Program-made: the position numbers and the translations under genes | The notes under the pieces: generated by a model | Seen by the model: only the letters and a program-made list of their open reading frames with translations | Databases searched by the model: none | Told to the model about the DNA's origin: nothing | From: Agrypnia vestita | Lineage: Eukaryota; Arthropoda; Insecta; Trichoptera; Phryganeidae | Assembly (NCBI GenBank): GCA_016648135.1 | Contig: JADDOH010008067.1 | Location: 1-64,000 of the forward strand | Direction: 5' to 3' | DNA: 64,000 bases | Part shown: one piece after another, positions 35,198-45,822 of the stretch | Position numbering within the stretch: the first letter of the stretch is position 1 | Layout: the number at the start of each line of letters is the position of its first letter

Positions 35198-35332
35198 TTA
35201 GGCCTCGGGAAGAGCGTCACAGCGTCAATGCGTTATATATAGCAAGCTTAGTTATATCGTGGCCGGCGCCCCTCGCTACTCTGGCTCATTGACGCTCTGC
35301 CACTCGCCACTCGTATCGTACCCGAGGCCTTA
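35198..35332. mobile_element. PIF/Harbinger-type MITE with TTA duplication
   Basis: A 129-bp element (35201-35329) starts GGCCTCGGG and ends CCCGAGGCC, a perfect 9-bp terminal inverted repeat, and is flanked on both sides by TTA (35198-35200 and 35330-35332). Inside, 'cagcgtcaatg' and 'cattgacgctctg' extend the inverted symmetry. A 3-bp TTA/TAA target duplication with GC-rich ends is the hallmark of PIF/Harbinger elements. It is GC-rich against AT-rich surroundings. Confidence 0.7.
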
Positions 35333-35575
35333 CGCTTGTAACTACCGCTTTTAAAATTGGGTAGCCAAATGTTTAAAACATTTTTTATCTATTCAGCATA
35401 ATATATATGTGTATATAAAAATGCACAAAATTTAAAAAACATAAAAAAAAATCACAGATGTGTTAGAAATAATAAATTCTTGTAATTATTAATCAATTTT
35501 TTAGAAGCTACACACACTTTTAAAAAAGGAAATGGCATTTAAATTTAACATGTGAATAAAAGACTCCTTAGGTTA

Positions 35576-35620
35576 CAATTTAATTAGTTATTAATATATA
35601 ATTAATAACTAATTAAATTG
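35576..35620. repeat. Perfect 45-bp palindrome
   Basis: Two 20-bp arms (35576-35595 and 35601-35620) are exact inverse complements around ATATA. This could be a cruciform-forming site or the remnant of a small foldback element. Confidence 0.85.
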
Positions 35621-35879
35621 AATGCATAACCCATTTTTTGATATTATATTTACAATACATTACATTTCAATGTTGACTTCCACCCCATTCCTGCACTTCA
35701 AACTAGCCCACACCCCTTCTTCATATTTGAATTCTTTACAAATTGAAATAATTATTTATAAATTACGAAGATACAGTGGATAAAAAACGAAAGATGTTTA
35801 AAAACAATCAATAAGGTTGATGAAACATATATTATATTAGTTTTTCTTTTAATTAACAACTAAATTTTATTTAACTGTA

Positions 35880-36080
35880 AATAGTTGCGGATATTTTATA
35901 AGAACCGTATGTTTACGAACCGTACAGTCCGACCTCAACCTCGTCGTCCTCCTGATGATTTTGATGAATAAGCATTCAACGAAACGTCGAGAATCGTTTC
36001 TCGGAAAAACATACGGTTCAATATAAACTATTTACAGTTAAATTTGTCTAACGACCGTAATAACAACCTTAACTCTTTAA
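35880..36080 (+). mobile_element. Penelope-like terminus with degraded hammerhead-like core
   Basis: Same family as 20.55-20.68 kb: CTGATGA at 35952-35958, a partly paired stem, and GAAACGTC at 35981-35988. A perfect 6-bp hairpin CGAGAA/TTCTCG (within 35988-36003) and the tail 'taacgaccgtaataacaac' follow. Flanking ccgtatgttt (about 35908) and aaacatacgg (about 36008) are inversely complementary and would close an outer stem around the core. Confidence 0.6.
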
Positions 36081-36109
36081 AAACTAAATTTTGCTTGTTT
36101 GACTTTTTT

Positions 36110-36275
36110 GCTTTATTTGATTTTTCTTGCTTAATTTTTCTTTCCATATTCCCCCAAGTTACTTTAGGTAGTTAAATGCTTCTTTAAATTTCCCCATTGT
36201 CACCGGAATTCGTAATCAGTGCGCGTAAATAAATTGCTCCTTAAAATACCTCGCATCCTGAAATTTGTGAATTTT
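36110..36275 (-). pseudogene. Probable retroelement N-terminal fragment
   Basis: On the minus strand 'caggatgcgaggtattttaa' is followed by coding-like sequence (KEAFNYLK-like). The same block occurs on the plus strand at 40.49-40.64 kb, where it reads FEEAYDYLKQLMRIWKD. Both lie next to Penelope-like termini but in different relative orientations, so ownership by that element is uncertain. Confidence 0.35.
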
Positions 36276-36922
36276 GTGGCAGTTAATTTGCACGATCCAC
36301 AACCAATATTTGTTAAATAAATGCAAACGTTTTTTTTTAAATGTTTTTTTAACACGAGTAAAATCGGGTGAGCTCGGAAATAAAAATAAAATTATGTTTA
36401 ATGTACGGATACATTAAGCCCACCCATTAGTTAACAAGGTAATCTTGCGGTAGTGGCCGTATCATTGTATCATGTCTAAAAATAGTATTGCCACGCACCG
36501 CCATCAGATCATTCGCGTGTAGGAGTAATGAGTTCCTACGAGGCTTACATTACTAATTTTAGATAAATCTGTTTATATACATTAAAAAAATAGAGGTATC
36601 ATAACCAGCTGCGAAATCTATGTATACTATTTCATGGTAAGGAGTACAGATGTCACTATCATAGTTTTTTGAAATATACGGAAGGTTTCAATTTGGAAAT
36701 ATATACAACATTCAAAAATTTGATAACGATTTCACCGCCATGGGCCATCGTATACAAGAGACTTCTATACCCTTCTATATGTGGGATTTTATCCCTTCAA
36801 TGGACTGTATCACGTTGTACGTTTTCGATTGAGACGCAACTCGAACTGGAAAAATGGCGTAATGGATAGAAAGAAAGGAATGAATCTGGCCTACCCTTTT
36901 TCTTGTGCAGTTGGACGCATTT

Positions 36923-37675
36923 GTATACAGTAGTGATGGGTCCGCTCTGTACTCACTACTACAATGTAGTACTACATTACATTGAAGTGCACACTTCGCA
37001 CGTTTTGAAGTGTAGTGAACACTACAAACTACAAATACCAAAGTTATTGAAAGTATAAACTTCAAATAGTACACTTCATTTCAAAGCGAACACTACAAAG
37101 TACATACACTTCAAAGTTACCGAAAGTATGAGAAACATACTTAAAATAGTGCATTTTTTACGTGAAATTTTTGGGAAGTTAATGTAGCTAAATGAAGAAA
37201 TCTCTGGAAACTGTAACAACCCCCCCCATTGAAAATTTTCTGGAATCGAATTAAAAAATCTGGCTGGCGACCTATTTTTTTTTTTAGGTCGCCAAATGTT
37301 ACTTTGGAGAAAATATTGTCATTTATCTTAAATATTTTCTCGTTGACCTTTTTTTTATTTTTTTAGCTCGCCAAATTTTTATTTGGGAAAAAATACTTCA
37401 CTTCATTTAAAAATTTACTTCACTATTACTACAATTACTTCATTTCATTACTTCACTTCATTAATATTACAATTAATTCATTACTTCACTTCAATTACTT
37501 CACTTCATTTACTTCACTTCAATTACTTCACTTCATTTCGTAGTACTACAATTACATCACTTCAAGTAGTTTTTACTACAATTGTAGTATACACTTTGTA
37601 GTCTTCAAACTGGTGAACGTGTGTGTGTTGTAGTCTTCATTTTGAAATGTAGTTTTTCCCTTCGCTAGTACACAG
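36923..37675. mobile_element. hAT-type non-autonomous element with 8-bp target duplication
   Basis: The element spans 36931-37667. It starts TAGTGATGGG and ends CCCTTCGCTA, whose complement (TAGCGAAGGG) matches the start at 8 of 10 positions. It is flanked by GTATACAG (36923-36930) and GTACACAG (37668-37675), an 8-bp duplication with one difference, as made by hAT transposases. The subterminal 100-250 bp on both sides are packed with short repeats of ACTTCA/TGAAGT and TAGTACTACA type, in opposite orientation at the two ends; these may be transposase-binding sites. No transposase is encoded; the Ser/Thr/Phe-rich frame at 37383-37601 is a by-product of the repeats. Confidence 0.75.
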
Positions 37676-38079
37676 GCTTACGACTTTGTACGACTTCTAT
37701 GGTCAAGAAAGAGGCTGTTTCGCAACCATGCTGGATCTAGGAACCGCGCACTTCCAATTCGGTCTTTGGGACGGCTTCAACAGCGACGTGCAGAGAAAAA
37801 CGGCTTGTGAACCGATGGGATTCTGATCGCTAGCACACTTCTCAGGTAACTGGTCCAGCCCTATACTGTTACTCTGTATCCAATGGGTGCCTTCGTCGGT
37901 ATAGCTAGGGGGTGACGGAGCAATAGGAAAGAAGAGCGGATTAAGAGAGATGGACATATGTTAGGGTTATCAACGAACGTTCTAACTGCGTGTCAAACCA
38001 GATGCTAAACATATGATATGCGTTAAAACATTTGTCTCTGTGAGACTAAAATTTAACCTTATTATAATATGTATTATTT

Positions 38080-38372
38080 TTAACATGCTTATGTTTTTCT
38101 GCTAATAATTAAGTCTCTTTTTCTTTTGTTTAAATTTTTTTATTCTATCTTTTTATATAGTTCTTAACATGCCTAAGTTTTAAGAAAAATTTTGAGTGCA
38201 GAATTTTTTTCCTACTTAATAATTAAATCTCTTTTTCTCTTGTTCATTCTTTTTGTATTATTTTTTAACATGCCTATGCTTTTCTGATAATTATTAAGTT
38301 TCTTTTTCTTTTGTTTAAATTTTTTATTCTCTCTTGTTATATAATTTTTAACATGCCTTAGTTTAATTCATA
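38080..38372. repeat. Degenerate tandem repeat, about 80-100-bp units
   Basis: 'aacatgc' followed by 'ttatgtttttctg' and 'aattaagtctctttttcttt' recurs about four times (starting near 38086, 38166, 38269 and 38350) with substitutions and indels. Pyrimidine-rich, no coding potential. Confidence 0.6.
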
Positions 38373-38533
38373 AATATTTATCATTACTAACATATTTCTA
38401 AATGTGGAGACCTGTAATTGGCCATCTATATTGTATCAATGTTTTCTATGCTTCTTTGTTGTGCTGTTGGTCTTCCATGAATATTAGATAAATGAATAAA
38501 TAAATATATTCATTTTTTAATTTTTTATGCAAG

Positions 38534-39202
38534 TACAGTGGAACCTTGGTTTACAAACGACACTTTTTTTTAATAAAATTCCTGATGAAAAAATGCTTCA
38601 GCTGGCAAACAGGATTTCAGCTTACGAACAGACAGGGAGTCATAAATACGGATAAATATTATTTTCAGAGATTAACGAAGATTTTCCAAGGTCCTCGATT
38701 CACGAAATGTTTACGAGACGGAGTGAGATGCGAAGTTTTGCAAAAAATATCACCACGATAATTCGTTTTATAGATCTGTTTAAATGATAATATCATATCT
38801 CATTTACGCAACATTATAAAAAGCAAAAATAAGCAATTTTCGTTAGATAGGTTTTTTGTGAGATAGAAAGCTGATGAACTTCAAGGACTCGTTGTTTTGA
38901 TGGAAGGAGACTCCCTTTCCAAACAATACTTTTTTGTATTTTGGAAGATAAGTTAAAATAAAGTTTTTTTCTCGTTTATTTTTTTCGTTTTATGACTTCC
39001 AAATCTTTTTGTGTTGAAACCATGTTTTTATTGCTTTTATAGGATTTAAAGCACGAAGTAGAAAATAAAGGCATATTTTCTTGGGATCTTAAACAGATTA
39101 TTATATTTTACATACATTCTCAGGGGAACAATTGTTTTTGTTTACGAAGTTTAAAGGAACGAACTACATCTCTTTAAGTTCGTTGACTGAGGTTTCACTG
39201 TA
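38534..39202. mobile_element. pogo/Tigger-type non-autonomous element
   Basis: The element at 38536-39200 starts CAGTGGAACCTTGGTTTAC and ends with the complement of CAGTGAAACCTCAGTCAAC, and is flanked by TA on both sides. This matches Tc1/mariner-superfamily elements of the pogo/Tigger group. The TIR motif 'ttacgaac' recurs inside (about 38630 and 39145), possible extra binding sites. A 71-codon frame (38546-38761) has no transposase motifs. Confidence 0.65.
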
Positions 39203-39895
39203 AATTATACATAAATTATATTTTTAAACTACTGTATATAGAAAGACGCTTTTTGCGCGCAAGATCGGAGAAAGTTGTTTCATGCTGTATTTATCTAAAA
39301 ATTCTTACAATTTTTCTATGAGTATCGACAAAATATCACTTTTCAATGTTAATATAAATAATTTAGTGAATTAGTTATATTTTCAAACTAGGATGAAAAC
39401 AAGGAGTATTTGTTTAGTAGTATATTTACCTAAACATTCTTACCATTTTCAACATAAAACACGATTTAGCAAATATTTATATCAATAAAGAAAATATTCA
39501 AAAAGAATTATTAACACACATCATTTATCTCATAGCAATTCATTCAACTAGTTTAGTATCACAGAGAGTTTTGCCTTCAGTAATCCATCAGGCAGTCCTA
39601 AACTATGACATTTTAAGCATTTTTTATTTTACGGTTTTTGTGTTTATTATTATTTGATTTAAATTCTTAATTTGTAAAACATACTATTTAAACAAAACTC
39701 GTTGGCAAAAAGTAACTTCTATAATATTTTATTTACATTAATATGTATACATTTTTTAATTTCTTGTTTTTATCTTAATGCTTTAATGATCTCCTCAAAA
39801 TATTTCCATAATTGTTGATAAATTATCGGTAAACTACGTATCTAAACAAATAAAATGACAATATCGCCCCTGCTAGTCGCATAAAGTATAGTATA
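39203..39895. other. Intronic stretch, nothing recognised
   Basis: AT-rich DNA between two transposon remnants; no gene or structure seen. Confidence 0.5.
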
Positions 39896-40140
39896 GTTAA
39901 CTGTAAATAGTTGCGGATATTTTACACGAACCGTATGTTTTTCCGAGAAACGATTCTCGACGTTTCGTTGAATGTTTATTCAACGTCATCAAGAGGACGA
40001 CCTTTACTCGCAGAGGTAGAGGGCGGACTGATTACTGCTTTCGAGGCCGCAAATTATTTCTCGGAAAAACATACGATTCGTATAAAATATCCGCCACTAT
40101 TTATAGTTAAATATGTTTAACGACCGTAATAACAATCTTA
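39896..40140. mobile_element. Inverted pair of Penelope-like termini
   Basis: The left arm (39898-39951) and right arm (about 40056-40112) are inverse complements with few changes, each containing ccgtatgttttt/aaaaacatacgg and the tail. Between them, on the minus strand, lies a hammerhead-like core with a perfect 7-bp stem GTTGAAT/ATTCAAC and GAAA (complement of 39963-39966), but its CTGATGA is altered to TTGATGA. Head-to-head terminal repeats are known from Penelope-like elements. Confidence 0.6.
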
Positions 40141-40149
40141 ACTCTTTAA

Positions 40150-40445
40150 TATTAGTATAGTACTAGCTGTAACCCGTTAAAAATGACGTAACATTTGATT
40201 CGCATCTTTGCTAAGCCCTAGTATATATTTATGGCATCTTTTTGGCAGTCCATGAAGAGGCGGCGGTAGCAACATGCGTTTGGGTTTGCTGACCCGGGGT
40301 TCAAACCCCATCTCCGTTTATTTTGTTTTTTTTAGCCGTGAATTCGAATGTAATAACGGACGTTACACAAAGTTACGGACGGCTAGACAGACAGACAGGC
40401 AGACAACGAAATTATTATGTTTGATAATCATTTTCATTATTTTAT
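40150..40445 (-). repeat. Short retroelement with pol III-like box B
   Basis: It starts actagctgtaacccg (about 40153) and carries GGTTCAAACCC at 40298-40308 (a good box B) followed by T-runs. It ends in a gacagacagacaggcagac run and 'aacgaaattattatg', the inverse of the CTGTCCG repeat at 19.93 kb. It appears inserted between the Penelope-like terminus and the coding fragment that follows. Confidence 0.45.
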
Positions 40446-40484
40446 GGAATATTGGTTGTGGATCGTGAAAATTAACTACCGCAA

Positions 40485-40680
40485 AATTCACGTTTCAGGA
40501 TGCGAGGTATTTTAAGGAGCAATTTATTTGTGTGCACTGATCGCGAATACTAGTAATACTCGTAACAGGAGAAGGAACATTTGAAGAAGCATACGACTAC
40601 CTAAAGCAACTAATGCGAATATGGAAAGACAGAGACGTCAAGCAAGGAACTAAAAATCAGTTGTTAATAAAAAAAATATA
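40485..40680 (+). pseudogene. Probable retroelement N-terminal fragment
   Basis: Shares 'caggatgcgaggtattttaa' and downstream coding-like sequence (FEEAYDYLKQLMRIWKD) with the minus-strand fragment at 36.11-36.27 kb. An (AT)-rich end follows at about 40670. Short; no catalytic motif. Confidence 0.4.
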
Positions 40681-41123
40681 TATATTTTGCATAGACCATA
40701 TATTGACTGTTTTAAACGTCTATCGATTTTAATACCACTGTATCCTATCATAAAGTTGCGGACAGATTTATTGCACTGCCATTGTCAAAGAAACACCATT
40801 GTGTTTGGTGTACTCGCAATAAAAATAAATTTTGTGGATAGAATCCATTGTGGGAAACTAACATTTATATAAAGCCGTGAGGTTGAGTACAAGCATTGTA
40901 TTCAGCCGGTTGCTACATTTACTACAAACACGTAAATCCTGTCATATTCGAGAACTCTCGAAAAGTATTGGAAAAAAATAAATAACTGAAAAAGCTTGTA
41001 TTTATTGCACATACGAGAGAATCTACTGAATGTAATTTATGAAATGGGTTTTTATATTCATATTTATGTGGTTAGTCCCGCATGAACTACGAACCTTTGT
41101 TTTTTATGTGCACTGTGATATAA

Positions 41124-42239
41124 TATTAGGTCCTTACATATGAAATTGACGTTTTACCGTACTGGCAAATTTGATCTCAAATATCTTCTCTTTGGTTAGG
41201 AATTCCAAATCCAAATTTTTACAGCTATTTACTCATGTATTTGTGTTTTGAAAATTATAATTCATTTGTTTTTTCCTCAATTGTTTTTTTCTTTGCGAGA
41301 CTCAGTTTACAAAATGAAAAACTTGAAATATCGCGTTATTTACGAGTACGAGTTCCACCGTGGCACCAGTGCTGCAGAAACGGCTCGAAGGATTAATGAT
41401 GTGTATGGCGACGGTGCCGCAAAAGAAAACACAGTGCGTTTTTGGATCCAACGTTTTCGTTCTGGAAATTCGACCTGCAGAACAAGCCCCGTGGACGGCC
41501 GGAGACCAAAGTTGATAATGAAGAATTGAAGGCTATTGTGGAAGCGGATCCATCGCAAACTACATCCGAGTTAGCTGCAGGCTGCGGTGTAAGTGATAAA
41601 ACTGTTTTAATCCACTTGAAGCAAATTGGTAAGGTGAAAAAGCTTGAAAGGTGGGTACCTCACGAATTGAGTGAAGCAAATCAACAAACGCGAGTTACTT
41701 GTGAGCGTTTGGTGGACTAGTGCTGGTGTCGTTCACTACAGCTTTCTTAAATCTGGCCAGACGATTACGGCAGATGTCTATTGTCAGCAACTGCAAACCA
41801 TGATGGAAAAGCTAGCTGCTAAACAACCGAGGCTGGTTAATTGCTCTAGGCCACTGCTGCTTCATGATAACGCTAGACCACACACTGCACAACAGACGGC
41901 TCCCAAATTAGAGGAGCTTCAATTGGAATGTCTAAGACATCCACCGTACTCTCCGGACCTTGCCCCAACAGATTACCATTTTTTTCGAAATTTGGATAAC
42001 TTCTTGCAAAGGAAAAAATTCAACTCCGATGGGGCAGTCCAAACCGCCTTCAAAGATTTTATTGATTCCCTTCCGAATGGTTTTTTTAGTAAAGGGATCG
42101 ATGAACTACCTATGAGATGGCAAAAGTGCATAGATAGCAATGGTACATACTTTGATTAAATAAATATATTATAATAAAAAAAAATCGACTATATGTTCCT
42201 CCCATACTAAACGTCAATTTCATATGTAAGGACCTAATA
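41124..42239 (+). mobile_element. Mariner element copy 1, internally deleted
   Basis: The element spans 41126-42237 (1112 bp) with TA on both sides (41124-41125, 42238-42239). Both ends begin TTAGGTCCTTACATATGAAA, with inverted repeats of about 28 bp. It is nearly identical to the 1286-bp copy at 48685-49970 except for a 173-bp internal deletion and a few single-base changes. By TIR and transposase it belongs to the mariner family (D,D34D), nearest in character to the cecropia/mellifera-type elements. Confidence 0.95.
41314..42159 (+). pseudogene. Mariner transposase, broken copy 1
   Basis: The transposase would cut and rejoin DNA at TA sites. The N-terminal helix-turn-helix DNA-binding region is recognisable, then the linker with IGKVKKLERWVPHEL. 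A one-base deletion near 41470 shifts the frame. A 173-bp deletion after about 41696 removes the first catalytic Asp (CDEKW region). The C-terminal part (from 41671) keeps the second Asp (HDNARPH) and the third Asp (TDYHFF) 34 residues later, and ends in RWQKCIDSNGTYFD as usual for the family. Inactive. Confidence 0.9.
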
Positions 42240-43850
42240 TTATATAGTACCTTGCTTAATATTTTTCCTATAAAATCAGATTAAATGATTTATTTTTTTA
42301 TTTTGAAAACTTTGACTTGAACTATTGTTATAAAAATAACTATATTTTTATATGTATATTCTGAGAACACAAATAATGGATTTTTTCTATAGACGGATAG
42401 ATATTTGTGAAGATAAATTACAGAAGTCTCATAGAAACCAAGACATTTATATGGAAAACGTATGTGGAACTCAAGGCTTTTGATCTATATGAACTGGCTA
42501 AAATGATCATGTTATTTGGCAATGTTCACGATTCCACCGTAAGAACATCTACACATTTTGAAAATTTTAAATATTGTTTATATGTACCTACATATGTTCT
42601 TAATCAGTTTATTTCATATATTCTAATGGAGTATGCTTGAAACATCTATGGTCGTCATTAATATATACCAATCGCAAGCCCTGAACTATCCTAGAAAGAC
42701 TTCCAAACACATTTCCCATATAAGCAGCTTCAGCTCTATGAGACTTCTTTTATTTATATTAATCAATAAAAGTAACAAGGATGCTTACCCACTTTCGTGT
42801 CATTTAGACTTTTTAAATTAGTAAAATTATTTAATTATATATTTAATATAATAACGATTCTCAGCATTTTAATTATTAGACTGTAGGTAAGCGTCTAGAA
42901 GTAAGCTTTCTTTTATTTTTAATAAATAAGTTTTAAAGTAGCATTCACATTCGACTGATCGAGAATGCTTAAACGTATTCACTTATATTTTGAAAAACCT
43001 GAGTCAGGCTAAAATATAAGTGAATTAAATTTTGTTGATGCACTCTCAACGAATGTCGCTTCAACCTTATACAAGAAAACATAAAGCAATAATTTACAAC
43101 ATTAAATGTGGTATCATCTCCAACAAATCTACTATCCTGAAATATCCGGTTCAAAACTAAAATGCGTTTGATTTTCTTAATACACCGTTATCTTATATGA
43201 AACACTCAATATTACATATAAATAGTATATTCTATCGCTGCTTAAATATTTATTTAATTTAATTCGGCCTAACCACAAGAAATTATTTAAACAGCGATAT
43301 TGTCATAATTAAAATGATATATTAATAACGTCTCTTAATATTTCAGAAAGAAAATATTAAAAAATACAAAATAAAAAGAGGAATCAAATTAATTGACTAA
43401 TGTACAAGCGAAAATTAGAAGATTACATTAAAATAATATTAACCTAAGCCCTGCATATTCAAGAGAAAAACTGCTACGGAGCGCAGTGCCAAAATTCGTG
43501 AAATTGGATTATTTTTCCCGTAAAAAGTTATTCGTTATAAGATTAAAAATATGAACAAACTTCATAAAGATCGCATCGATCAGAATAATCACAAGATATT
43601 TTAGTTTTTCAAAAATAGTAATTATATCCAAAAACTACGTGAAGACCTTAAAATAAAAAAATGTGTAATGGTTGTATTTCATAGTTGTGAACAGAACAAA
43701 AGCTAATGTATTTGTATTCATATTTAGGAGATGCGTCTGTATAAGAATCGAAAATATACCTATCTGAAATAAGTATCTCCAATGATCGTCTGATTATAAT
43801 TTTATATACGTAGAGGAATATAATTTACGAAATTCTAACGAAATATATGA
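42240..43850. other. Intronic stretch with weak dispersed repeats
   Basis: No gene. The segment at about 42620-42740 (catttcccatataagcagct) resembles about 34560-34640 (gtttctcatataaatagctt), and 34.38-34.5 resembles 36.59-36.7 kb, indicating an old dispersed repeat. A 17-bp inverted pair around 42970-43030 (cacttatattttg / aaaatataagtg) forms a small hairpin. Confidence 0.45.
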
Positions 43851-44600
43851 ATGTGAATATGAAAATAATCGGTTTCTCGGATGATGTGCTAAAATTAATG
43901 TCAAGCTACCTCGAAAATAGAAACCAATTCGTCTCCTACGGTCTATTCGCGACATAGTGTTTCTATACTTTCACGGATGTCCAGCTCTGTCTATTCGCTG
44001 TCTATTCCAGCTCGGTCTATTGGCGACAAAGTGTTTCTATACTTTCTCGGGTGTCCCCCAAGGCTCCAACCTGAGTCAATTTTTATTTTCTATTTTTATT
44101 TATAAAATTAAAAATGTAATTTTAAACTCGCGCTTTCTATTATAAGAGGATAATTTAAAGTTTTTCTTAGAGGTGGTAACAATGAACGATTTTCATCTTC
44201 TTCAAGCAGATATATCAAATACATGTGAATGAGGAAGGCAAAATAACCTTATTTTTAATGTTTCCAAGTTTTCGTTTACATCATTCACGAGGTCCCAAAA
44301 AACTTTTTTCTATAAAATGAAAGACCTAAATTTAACACAAACGTTGAATATGAAGAATACTAGGAATTAGATTTGTGAGCCCCCGATATTTCACGATTAC
44401 ATAGAGACGGTCAGCGGTAATGCATTGAGAATGCTTGAATTTGTTTTGCGTACTGCCAGGTTTTTCGATGAGAAGTAGACTTGCCTTAGACTCGATTATG
44501 GTAGAAAAAGTACCAAATATATATGATCATTATTCTTGGCATTACCCCATTTAATTTCTCCAGGATATGCTTCAATACAATAGTTAAAAGACTAGAAGAA
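43851..44600 (+). pseudogene. Jockey/CR1-type LINE reverse transcriptase, heavily decayed
   Basis: Pieces of the polymerase can be read in shifting frames. 'SYLENRNQFVSYG' (about 43905) is followed by the template-grip motif GVPQGSNLSQFLFSIF (about 44050-44095), an altered catalytic box (YEDN instead of FADD, near 44140), then 'LRGGNN', a 'LTQT' segment (about 44335) and remnants of the thumb. Many stops and frameshifts show long inactivity. A segment of about 42 bp is locally duplicated (43941-43982 and 44015-44056). Confidence 0.75.
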
Positions 44601-44712
44601 ATGTGTATTTTATTACATACTTTTATCTTTTGTTGCGCGGTATGATCGAAAATCCTGAAATTATATGAAGCATTGCTCTATATAGTGGAACATATAGTTC
44701 CTAATAATAACA

Positions 44713-45822
44713 TCAACCCTAGAAGCCCAATCATATTTTTCGAGCTATAAAGCCCAATATACGTCTAAGTGACGTGCAAGAATAAAAATAAGTATAGTTA
44801 AATTTATTTTATTATATCTATTACTATACAGATTTATTTAAATTAGACTTAAAAATAAAAAAAAGAGATGAAAATTTTTTTTAAATTTAAACCACAAACA
44901 ATAAGTAAACGCACAAAAAATGGCACAAAAAATTGAAATCCTCATGATTATTATTCAGATTTTATAATCACTTTTGATGCACAGCAATATTGTGTTCGCC
45001 GCATATGGCTTTTTTGCTTTTGAAGCAGTTTTGGTCATTTGCTTTTTTTAAAGGTATAATACATATAGTAGTGACGTTTTCTTGATTCTGTCTTATCACT
45101 GGTGGTCTCAAAAATATGTTAAAAAAATGGGGCATCTAGTCGTCTTTGCATCCATGATGAAATCAAGTCATTGTTCAATTTTTTCATAAAAGATTTACGA
45201 CTCAATATTTTGTCTTGTTTAGCCAGCTTGTTATGGCAGTGAATAATGCAACAACTTACAAAATCTATGTTGAGCATTCCATAAAACACCGTCATGGGCC
45301 ACCTCTTTGTCTTCCTTTTAGAAGACATGGAGGAACACGTTTGATCGAAAGTATCAACATTGCCTTTCGTTAAGATGTAAATAATATCATGTCTGGCAAA
45401 TCGTCCTCTTCTGAGCCTGTATCCTCCGGAGAAAAATTACCATCATTATCAAAAATGGATGCTATATCTTCCACATTCAGCTGTCAAGAGGACGCCAACT
45501 TGTCCATGCATCTTATAATAATGTTTGGTATTAGAAATAAAACAAAATACTACGTTAAATCCTAAAAAACATCTTGCAGTAAAATTATAAAACTAATGCA
45601 AAAGATACACAAAGTTCAAACATTTGGCAAATTGACGCGCAATATTGCGATTACTATAAAATTGTGGTGCTTATCGAGGCGCCGCAGCCGGCTCCAGTAA
45701 GCTCTCGACGGCTACTAAATTGGTTCGAAAGGTCACGGTGATCGAAAGAAGCATGCAACAGAGGTCGCGAATATGCTTTTGAGTGTACGTCAAAATGACG
45801 TAGATTGGGCTCCTAGGGTTAG
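44713..45822 (-). mobile_element. piggyBac-type element, internally deleted
   Basis: The element spans 44717-45818. Its ends are CCCTAGAAGCCCAATC on the left and, inverted, CCCTAGGAGCCCAATC on the right, matching piggyBac-type terminal repeats. Flanks are TCAA and TTAG, each one change from the TTAA target duplication. Subterminal 'gacgt' motifs occur at both sides. The interior holds the two ends of a piggyBac transposase gene without its middle. Confidence 0.8.
44945..45520 (-). pseudogene. piggyBac transposase remnant (N- and C-terminal parts fused)
   Basis: On the minus strand, an acidic N-terminal remnant (EEDDLPDMI, about 45385-45480) runs almost directly into C-terminal sequence. The join is DIIYILTKGNVDTFDQ (about 45340-45385), which includes the last catalytic Asp region (VDTFDQ), then TKRWPMTVFYGMLNI and the SRKSFMKKL block (about 45180-45310). 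A stop follows near 45119. Beyond it are remains of the Cys-rich C-terminal domain (RRTQYCC). The catalytic middle, with the first two Asp residues, is missing, so it is inactive. Confidence 0.8.

Noticed and set aside
37383..37601. 72-codon Ser/Thr/Phe-rich frame
   Set aside because: It is translation of the ACTTCA hexamer array in the hAT-type element.
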